Assembly (NCBI GenBank): GCA_028532985.1
Contig: JANCIK010000011.1
Coordinates: 2,914,001-2,978,000 of the forward strand
DNA length: 64,000 nucleotides
Direction of reading: 5' to 3'
From: Stropharia rugosoannulata
Lineage: Eukaryota; Basidiomycota; Agaricomycetes; Agaricales; Strophariaceae
Part shown: in pieces, positions 55,965-64,000 of the stretch
Layout: every line of letters starts with the position of its first letter
Numbering within the stretch: the first letter of the stretch is position 1
Made by a program: the position numbers and the translations under genes
The notes under the pieces: model-generated
Told to the model about the DNA's origin: nothing
Seen by the model: only the letters and a program-made list of their open reading frames with translations
The model's database searches: none

Positions 55965-56657
55965 GCAAGGGGAACTAGCAGTGGTTGCTCCTATATGACT
56001 TAGACTGAGCGCGGTATGAATGCGCCCTTAACACTTCAGAGTGCTTAGGGACACCCCGATCCTTGAGCTGCAGTATAACGTCTGGAGCTAGTTGTCCATG
56101 TCACAGATTCGAGTTCGTGCGGGCATGCTGCTTGAGTTCGGCCACAAATGCAAGGAAAGCGCGGGTGAGGGAATAAGAGCTACTGCATGGCTTGTATGGA
56201 CATCTTTGTCTGTATGGCAAGATTGAACAGCGCGTGTGGTGTTCGGAGTTTCTTGGCGAGTGAAGTGAGAAGGTTGACCTCGGGGTACGCCACTATTGTC
56301 GTCAGGGTTATCCTGCCTGCGTGTGTGCGCGGATGTTACTGTTCTGATGTGTGGTAATGCGGATGCGGGTTGAAGGGATTCATGGAAATGCGGATGTAGG
56401 TTGAGGGGCGTAATGTGATGGGCCTGCTGCTGGAGCTTTGTCACAGATGCAAGGAAAGCGAAGGCAAGGAAAGTCTTCAGATAAACAGCCGGGCCGCATC
56501 CTAACACGATGCGTCACGACTCAGCACGGTGGGTTAGATACTCTCCCGTTGCTCTCCCAAAATCAATCCGTGAATGTAGTCAATTCTTACTTGACTACTA
56601 ATGACATCTGGTAGCGGGCTCTGCAGTGTGCAGCGCGGCCTTACAGCTATACTAAAA
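55965..56657. other. Intergenic; no supported gene
   Basis: A 139-residue frame on the minus strand (56088-56507) has a hydrophobic N-terminus, but its sequence contains an internal DNA duplication ('acaaatgcaaggaaagcg' / 'acagatgcaaggaaagcg') and no family features. Confidence 0.4.
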
Positions 56658-59600
56658 CTATAAGGTAAGTAGTTCATGTGCATGATGATCAACAAAACGG
56701 TTAACAAAATAAGACTGAAAACTATCTAAAGCGTCTTCAAAGCAAAAATCCTCGGGAATGCGCTGAGAACCAAAGACAGGAATAAGGTGGGCACCGCGAA
56801 CAATAGTGTCAACATGAACTACCTGCACAGTTGGCTGATTGTTTTCATCTTTTTCCTGCTCGACAATCCACATGCCCGTATCTTTGTCGAAGTCTCTGTT
56901 GCGAGGATACCAATTAATGAGGGCACACGGAAAGTGCTTTCGGCGGTATTCAAATGAGAAGAAAAGCCGGACTCGGCCAACTTCCATCCCCAACATCCCG
57001 GGGAGTGTTTCATCAAGCATAATGAAGACTGTGTCTCGCCTTTTGTGCCCATGGAAGCTGGGCGCAGACCGAATCCTTTCTCGCTTCATACCTCCAACTC
57101 CACATAAATCACTTGGTGCATAGAATGTTGCTTGTGCCGAGTGATGGACTTTAATGTGACCTTCAAATGCAGGTAATAAACCTTTGTTCATGGGTAGGGG
57201 CCTGTCTGGATAGTCGTGATAGTGTATAAACTCTTTGAGAGCAAGTGGAAGGCCCGGCTCTTGAATAAAAGCAGCCAGTTTGTCTAGCTGTCTTGGGTAA
57301 CCAGGTTCTACCATGACAGCTTAGTATTAGACCTTATGTACGGTCGTTTAAAGGGAATATGCTTACGAATTCTAGCTGCCAATTTAACATCAGAAAGGGA
57401 TGTGTTGTCGGTTGAAGCAGGATTTCCAGAATCTGGCCCTTCTTCCATGTATTCATTTTCTTCGAGGTGTTCATTGTCACAAAGTTCCCCTGCTTCCTTC
57501 ATGTCGATGTCTTCATTTACGGAGGTATCAATGTCCATAGAGTCTTCGTTTTCTATTTCGAGACGAATATATGATGATGTCGAACCTTGTAGCATTCCTT
57601 TCTTACTAAGAATACCATGTAATGTGTTCATTTTGTCCATGCGAGTAATAGATTTGAGCATCTGTGATAGCGCCCTGTATCGGTTAGACCGTCGCCAGTG
57701 CTGCTTAACATCTCTGATGTGACTTGACTCGGTAATTGAGGAACATAAGCCGTTAGGGGCACCAAAAAACTGCATCCCGTATAAGAAATGAGAGAGACTG
57801 TGCTGCCGAGGAAGGGAGAAGTTTGCGCGAACACCTGTACTAATAAATATTTCCCGGAGCTCGTGAAAATTTACAACACATTTGCTGAAGTGTTCCAATG
57901 CCGGATATGTTATTGCGTTTCTTCTCGCAATATAGCAGGCATCCATGAAAGCAGAGATACATTGGACCATTGCAGAGGGTACGTAGCCAGCAATAGCACC
58001 GAGGAATACCTATTGTTTTTAAAGTTAACAAAGTTACAACATCAGATAGGCGTCTCAATAGCGTGGAAAATGCGTGTTAAAGTACACACCTTCATTAAAG
58101 CCTTTGAGTCGTCACCTGTCCACTGTTTATAGTCTCTGCCATCAGGGAATCTTCGAAGACCGGCAAAAGAAGGGACAGCAGATATACTATTGATAAAATA
58201 AATACTCAAGTAGGCTGTATAGTAAGCTATTAGGAACAATTACTTACCGATGATCAATGTCTTCTAAAATTTCTTCGGCTTTGGATGTCGGATGAGCTAT
58301 AAATATGTAGTCAAGTGTCCAGTCAACCAAATGATCTTTAAATGTTCCTTTGATGAGTTGATGTAGAAGGTCAGGAGAAAGCAGTTCGTGAATATCAGCT
58401 CGCGGGAATGTATAAGTGAACGGCTATTTTAACTTGTTGAATATATACTTCAGAATTTGAGGGCATTGTACTTACTACTACATCGACCCGTACACCATAT
58501 TCGTCCCACAGTATCCCTGGATCAAAAGTTTTGATTAAAAAATCTGTTTTTTCATGAGATCGACGGTGACTATTCTTTCTTTCAAGATCTTCTGGAGGTG
58601 CATCGCATCTTAATTCTTGGTTAGGGAAATACTTGAATCATACTGGAAGTCTTACTTTGGGCACCAGTTCTGAACGACACACGCAAGCCATACTTGCTCC
58701 GGATAATCAGCTATATACGGTCCAAGGCTAAAAATAGCCTTTCGATAGCTACCATCGGGACACTGAACAACTGTCGGAGATAACATGTACGGCTTAAGAG
58801 GTGAAAAGACCACCTCTAAACAAGCGTGATACAACTGTCTAGTAAACTGTTGAAATAATGGCTTCCTCCGTTGTCTTTTGCTAGCTGAGGTTGGTTCACA
58901 AATCAATATAAGAATCAAGATAGATGTATTGAGTCGCTAATGTGACATACCTTTTGGAATTGGAAGAAAGGCGACGGGCATAACAGCCTGTCCATGGCCT
59001 CGTCGGGCTGTATTCGATATATTTCCTACTGATGCATAGACCGGATGATATTCTTGGTGACCTGTTGCTACCGAAACTGTTGTTTTATCACTGCCGGCAA
59101 CAATGGGTACAAACATAGCACCGTGATTTGACGGGTCAGCGGCAATGGTATCCTGAGTAACAGTTTTCAATTTGATCATAGTAGACAGATTAGAGAGAAT
59201 AGATCTTACTGCTTCACGGTATGCCCATAAGCCCGAAAACAAATTGGAGTAAACACGATCACCGTTGTGATCAAATTCTTGATATGGTACGTATTCAAAC
59301 TGTTTGTCAAATTCGGGGCACTTTATTTGATGCTTCCCAACCTCCAACATGTTGCGGAGATTTAGATGGTAATCTTGTTCCATCCAGGAAGGCGGAGTCC
59401 GTGGTTTTGGACCCGCATAATTGAAGCACAAGTTGGCCCATGGCAAATCACCGACTTCAATGGAGTCAATTGTGGCATACATGTCATTAGCAGAGTTCCA
59501 TGGTACGCCATCATTGTGTAACTTGCACTTGTCTTTTCCTTGTTGTTTTAAAACAGAGGCTTTCCAAAGATCCAGACCAGTGTTGATAGAGCTAGCAGAT

Positions 59601-60026
59601 GACCTTAGTTTCACATAGTGGTAGCTTGCCCAATCAAATTCCAAACGATCTTGAAATGGTTCCCAAGGGTTGTCGGTACTGGATGCCGTAGTCTGCTCAT
59701 CTGGTTTACTTTCAGTGCACTTAGTTTGGGAAGAAGGGTTATGACAGCTGGTTGACTTTAGAAATACACCATCTTTAGAGCATGGTCTTGCTGACAATTG
59801 TAGTGGTTGGAATGTTCAATTAGTAATAGGTTACTTACTAGTATAACTTCAGCAGAAACTTACCATTAAGGTGAGGGTGGTTAATCCGTGTGTGTTTAAT
59901 GTGATCAGGAGGAGGGTCATGAGCAGGGTGCTTCGCTCTCTGGTGTCTCTTGAGACCTGGGATAGAACGGCAGCTGAAGTTACAGATGGGACAATGAACA
60001 GGGGTGCCCTGCTCCTTGGGGGACAT
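56658..60026 (-). CDS. Plavaka-type transposase, apparently intact
   Basis: Exon 1 (59864-60026) encodes a C2H2 finger (CPICNFSCRSIPGLKRHQRAKH). Exon 2 (58951-59790) has PWEPFQDRLEFDWASYHYVK, PWANLCFNYAGPKPRTPPSW and SDKTTVSVATGHQEYHPVY. Later exons carry CPDGSYRKAIFSLGPYIADY, LLSPDLLHQLIKGTFKDHLV, FAGLRRFPDGRDYKQWTGDD, FMDACYIARRNAI, SLPRQHSLSHFL, FGAPNGLCSSITES, KQHWRRSNRY, and a C-terminal GAHLIPVFGSQ..FVNRFVDHHAHELL. All exons join in frame through about eight 50-80-nt introns to roughly 975 aa without stops. Transposes by a DDE mechanism (family knowledge). It belongs to a different subgroup from the 21-25 kb transposase. Confidence 0.88.
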
Positions 60027-60376
60027 GAACTGAGGTGGAACACGACGATATCGATGATACTAAGCAGTTATGGTATGAGCTTCAGAGCTGGTCGGCGGAC
60101 TTGTATTCTGAACTTCGTTACTGTGGGGCTCCGTCGAAACATTCATAAATTTCAATGGAAGTTGGATCTTGGTTATATTTGGATACTACTAGGCTATAAT
60201 GGCAATTCAACTACTACTTATAATTTGGCATCATTCTCCGAACGTCGGTGTTGAGGTTTTCTGGTTTTCTGGTTCCTCCTTTTGGACCGTTCGATCCCAC
60301 ACAGGCGGTTTCTTGGTCTTTTGGATGCCGTGTTTCCAGAAACAGAATAACCGGGAAAAACCGACAAAACAAGTAA

Positions 60377-60399
60377 ACTAAATGGTCAAATTACTGATG
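60377..60399 (-). repeat. Right inverted end of candidate element
   Basis: Reverse-complement partner of 46590-46612. Confidence 0.65.
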
Positions 60400-61161
60400 T
60401 TCACTTACAGTACATAGATCAAATGTGGAGCCTTAGTACAGCAGAGCTCCTTAGACGTCATGATGGACACTCCTCCATGGTTATGTAGACAGAAATACCC
60501 ACGAAATGACTGCCTCAAAATACAGATACAATCCAAGGCTATACGGTACAGTACATGAGGTATCGCTTTTCATCTGACAAAAAACATTCATCAACGTTCA
60601 ACCTCATAAAAGGCACGGAGAACAATATTTTACTCTTCCTTGTTGACTAAGGTACCCCTTCGACTTTAAAAAAACATGGCTTTGTCGTGCCTTCATTCTA
60701 TCCCTTTACTGTTGTTCTCCGTAGTAACGCGCACTCACGTACCAACATCTGCAATACCGGGTCCAATTTGTCTCCGATTCGCCAGTCCGTCAATATGTGT
60801 AGTATCTGTGAGCCCTGTTTTTCCAACGTTCTTCTAAACATTAAATTAAGCTCAAACTACTACAAATCTTGAGTTTGCTCGCATGAGGGTAACATGAGGG
60901 CTGTATTTGAGTTGATTGATATTGGACATTTTTAACAAGTGGTGGGCAATGTTGCTCGGGCCGAAATATGTTATGAGTGTTTGTATGTCAGAGCTGTGCA
61001 AAAGCTATGCAAATAAAAATACAAAAGCAGAGATGTGGTGTTGTACTCATCTACCGTCGTCGCACGTAGTACAAGTATACTCCTATGCGCCTTCTCATAC
61101 TCTGAGTCACCCGTCATCCTTATAAGAGCGGTACCGGCCCTCTTGCCTGCTTCTCCACGTC
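60400..61161. other. Intergenic; no gene seen
   Basis: Right flank of the candidate element and upstream region of the 61162 gene, with 'cttataag' at about 61118-61125. Confidence 0.45.
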
Positions 61162-62635
61162 ATGGCGCGTTATACACCATATACAGAGACAGTTCCCTTA
61201 AACGATCCCCCGTTCTACCCGCCCCCTCTCGGGGCAGCTGACGGAGGCCAGCCCGGCATGTACAGCGCATTCCCCGGCTATCGTGGCTCAGAAACCCAAA
61301 AGTAAGCTCTCCTCGCCATTCTCCTCGCGATTTCCCTTTTCTCCTTTCCTCGGCGTTATCTAGGCCACTTTGATGAGCGCTTGCTGACGATCTCTCGTCT
61401 CATCCACCATGTACTACTACAGCTCAACGACCTGGCCTGCGCCGCCTACCCCATACCCCCCCTCCAGCCTTGCATGGCCAACGTCACCGCCTGCCAGCGC
61501 ACCCGCCGCTTCATGGGGATACTATCCACCAGCTGGAACCCCGCTCTACGGACCTTCGCAGCCATCTTGGGGCTCATATACCCCGGCAGGGACTGGATAT
61601 CCCGCAGGGCCATTTTTCACGGGCCAACCACCTCCCTCGACACCATACGAGCCCACCGTGATGACTGCAAACCCGACGGGACACTGGTACGATCAGTCGA
61701 TGCACCAAGGTGGCTACCACGTCGTCAAACACCGCAGGCGCAAGAACTCGCGCGCAGACTATTTCGACGATAGTGAGTGGGCGGATCTGGCGGATGATCG
61801 GTATCTGGGAGTGAAGCGTACGACATCGCAACAAGTCCCCCATCGCCGAGTCAGTCTGCACCGCTCGGCGTCATGGGGCGCAGGACCGAGTTCCGGATTT
61901 GGCTCGCATTACGTCGCGCCAGATATGTGGGACGAAAGTAATCTTTCGCGACGACCCAGGGACTGGCGGGCGGATTATGTGAGGGAGGGTCTTGCGGGGG
62001 AATTAAAGAGCATGCTCCCTACGGCCCTGCTGCCGGCTTCGGATGTACACGGTGCGTAATCTAATCTTTTCTCAAACCATATGTTTCTCCGCAGCTGTCA
62101 TCGTCCACACTATAACTGACTGCATCTTTGTTCAGAATGGAGGGACACGGAACGACGCGAAGTCCATCCACTCTTGCTGTACAAGCCTACCCAGCCCCCG
62201 GTCCAATTCGACCTCAGCGGGGCCTTCCCGCAACCCGTCCTCTTCCCCACCCTTGATCGCTCACCTAATGACATCGATATGGCTCAACTCGCATTCCATC
62301 CGGCCGCGAACTCGATGCGGCTCACCCATCCGCGGTTGCCGTGGTACATCGACATCCAGGCGCGGCATCCGAACGGGATCGTCATCTCGGACATCTTCGA
62401 CGCGCTGCGGGCCAATCTCATGATGCCCATCCACGGCCGCCACTTCTGGAACGACGCTCTGACGGCGGGTGACCGGGCACACATCACCTCGGCGTTCCAG
62501 ATCCGGTGTAGGGACCGGCCCGACCTGGTGCCGCAAGGCGTGCTGCGCGTCGACTTTTTGGGCGAGCGCTGTATTTTCCAGGGCCTCGCGCGCGGGGCGA
62601 AGGGGATGTGGGAGATCAAGACTACGCGGCCTTAA
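61162..62635 (+). CDS. DUF6699-domain protein
   Basis: Exons 61162-61301, 61423-62051 and 62135-62635; about 423 aa. The N-terminal half is Pro/Tyr/Ser-rich and disordered (FYPPPLGAADGGQPGMYSAF, YYPPAGTPLYGPSQPSWGSY) with a basic KHRRRKNSRADYFDD patch. The C-terminal 165 residues are the DUF6699 domain: VHPLLLYKPTQPPVQFDLS, MRLTHPRLPWYIDIQARHP, NGIVISDIFDALRANLMMPI, FQIRCRDRPD, GVLRVDFLGERCIFQGLARG, MWEI. DUF6699 is a common uncharacterised Agaricomycete domain with no known activity. The alternative acceptor at 61362 would cause a stop, so the 61422 acceptor is preferred. Confidence 0.82.
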
Positions 62636-63147
62636 TCCACCGTCTCCTTCAACGCGCAACATCTCTCGCAATTTCTCCGTGTACACATAGAATCTGTCTC
62701 TCCACCTTGGTCTACCGTTCTCGCATCTGCATCACCTCGATTCTGGATATCCTAGGTTTCTTGTCCCTCTCAATCACTCTCGCCCTCCATCTTGCATATT
62801 GGTCTCTGGATATTTCTTGTATAGTCTCTTTATTCATCCATAACAACTCTTGCTCTATCGTTATGTACAATAAACTAGGATCCTCATCGACTTGTATATA
62901 TATACCCTTCACCTCGTTCATATGCGCATAATGTAAATGAATCCATTATCGCTGATTAGCGTTTTAGAAATAAACGTGGGACGCGGATTGTTGCACATGA
63001 TGCAGGGACGCATTTTGGACGCGGTCAGGCCTCACAGAATGTCATGCGTACCCGGGTTAGTCAGTATAAATAGACATTGGTGAGTACGACTGCAGTTGAA
63101 GCGCTGACTTCTCATCTCCTTTCATAAGCGCCCAGATCATCAAAACA
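62636..63147. other. Intergenic with TATA box for next gene
   Basis: Pyrimidine-rich 3' flank of the DUF6699 gene. TATAAATA lies at 63065-63072, about 80 bp upstream of the next ATG. Confidence 0.55.
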
Positions 63148-64000
63148 TGCATCCTCTAGTATTGTGAGTCTATCAAGTTGTACCCCCTCCTGTGCTCTCT
63201 TCTGATCTCCATCGAGGCCATCAACAACGGACGATATCATCTTCGATACGTTGCCGCCGGCAGCCCTGTACAGGTACGCGCGGGTCTGCAGGGCCTTCCG
63301 CGACGCCGTACAGGCCTACATCGGGCGTAACTTCACGATCCAGAAGGTTTTAGAGCGATACTTCTCCACTGACGAAATCAACGAGTTCCGGCGGCTACAG
63401 TACGACACGGGCATGGTCATCTCGGGGTCCACCGCCCTGCAGTTCTTCACCCGCGAGCTGTACGCCGAGTCTGATCTCGATATCTATGTGGACCATAGGT
63501 ATCGCGAGAATATTGCGTACTGGTTGCAGGAAATTGGGTATCAGTATGTCCCGCCTAGGAAGCACCGGAACGGTACCTTGGAGCAGGCGCTGGTCAGGTC
63601 GGAGCCGCAGCTGTGCCAGACACGGTATTGGGCGGCTAGGATCGTAGTTAACTTCGTGAAGAAGTCGCCGCAGAGGAACATTCAGTTAATTACTACAGAC
63701 TTCTCGCCGCTCGATCTCGTGCTCAAGTTTCATTCAAGTGAGTTAGCCTACCATAATCCAGGAGGACTTCGCTAAGTTGATATAATCTTCAACTTCGCCA
63801 CTGTAACAGCTTGTGTCATGAATATTATCACGCACAACAAAGCGTACTGCTTGTTCCCTCGAGCTACGTTTGACAGTCGAAGGAAGCGCAGCCTCGTCAA
63901 CATGACCTGCCAAAAATCTTCCGAGACCCAGGCGTGTTTAGAGAAATATGCAAAAAGAGGATGGAAGATTCTGGACGTGGCCACCAGGCGCGACGTCGAG
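63148..64000 (+). CDS. F-box-like/nucleotidyltransferase-fold protein, partial (runs off window)
   Basis: Exons 63148-63164, 63217-63737 and 63810-64000 (continuing). It starts MHPLVL, then a short F-box-like DDIIFDTLPPAALYRYARVC-RAFRDAVQAYI. Next comes MVISGSTALQFFTRELYAES followed by DLDIYVDH, the GS-x(n)-DxD signature of nucleotidyltransferase-fold proteins (family knowledge). A later DFSPLDLVLKFHS could hold the third acidic residue. Agaricomycetes have many such F-box plus NTase-like proteins of unknown role. The 3' end lies outside the window, so the full length is unknown. Confidence 0.7.

Larger units (their letters stand above)
46590..60399. mobile_element. Candidate 13.8 kb Plavaka-type transposon with cargo genes
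   Basis: The edges match as inverted repeats: 46590 CATCAGatTTTTGACCATTT.. and, reversed from 60399, CATCAGtaATTTGACCATTT.., both continuing AGT; 20 of 23 bases agree. Inside each end are clusters of AAAACC/GGTTTT words (46620-46680, 60253-60370) and a CTGGAAACAC word, reminiscent of subterminal transposase-binding arrays in CACTA-like elements. A full Plavaka transposase lies near the right end. No clear target duplication was seen beyond TT/TT, and 51.1-56 kb holds genes not normally part of such elements, so this could be two insertions flanking host DNA. Confidence 0.45.

Noticed and set aside
56088..56507. 139-residue frame with hydrophobic N-terminus
   Set aside because: Contains an internal DNA duplication, no intron signals or family motifs; possible but not supported as a gene.
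1..64000. CRISPR arrays, operons, ribosome-binding sites, telomeric TTAGGG arrays, rRNA genes
   Set aside because: None seen; gene structure is eukaryotic with spliceosomal introns.

Overview
The window is nuclear DNA from a filamentous basidiomycete, most likely an Agaricomycete. The protein-coding genes are broken by many short introns of about 48-65 nt with GTRNGT donors. The protein families are ones I know mainly from Agaricomycetes: Plavaka-type transposases, DUF6698, DUF6699, seven-helix membrane proteins with a DGLLVWRCY-like motif, and F-box proteins. I cannot name the genus. Every assignment comes from reading the sequence; no database search was possible.

Layout. 1-10.7 kb is gene-poor. 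It is a degenerate array of a roughly 3.2 kb repeat unit whose second and third copies start 3246 bp apart, and one copy carries a solo LTR. 11.4-12.7 kb holds a seven-helix membrane protein gene on the minus strand. 13.54-15.80 kb is a nested transposon: an intact Tc1-like DD34E element sits inside a roughly 660 bp non-autonomous TA-flanked element. 16.35-17.95 kb is another truncated copy of the repeat. 18.6-25.3 kb is a Plavaka-type transposon pair, with a DUF6698 gene head-to-head with the transposase gene. 26.6-30.2 kb appears to be a second seven-helix gene cut in two by a 2.4 kb repetitive block. 30.24-31.57 kb is a TIR element with a 7 bp target duplication.

From 31.8 kb there are host-like genes: an RRM-like protein, a small secreted six-cysteine protein, and a pair of cysteine-rich surface proteins with granulin-like spacing. 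The first of that pair was split recently by a gag-only LTR retrotransposon with apparently identical LTRs; the second is intact. Then come an F-box protein and two tandem secreted His/Ala-rich paralogues, one of which has lost its start codon.

The segment 46.59-60.40 kb is the most intriguing. Its two edges carry matching inverted ends, 20 of 23 bases identical. It contains a complete Plavaka-type transposase, a divergent pair of unrecognised genes, a heparinase II/III-like pseudogene, an IST1-like fragment, and an aromatic-acid-exporter-type membrane protein. It may be a 13.8 kb cargo-carrying transposon, though two unrelated insertions are not excluded. The right end holds a DUF6699 gene and a partial F-box/nucleotidyltransferase-like gene that runs off the window.
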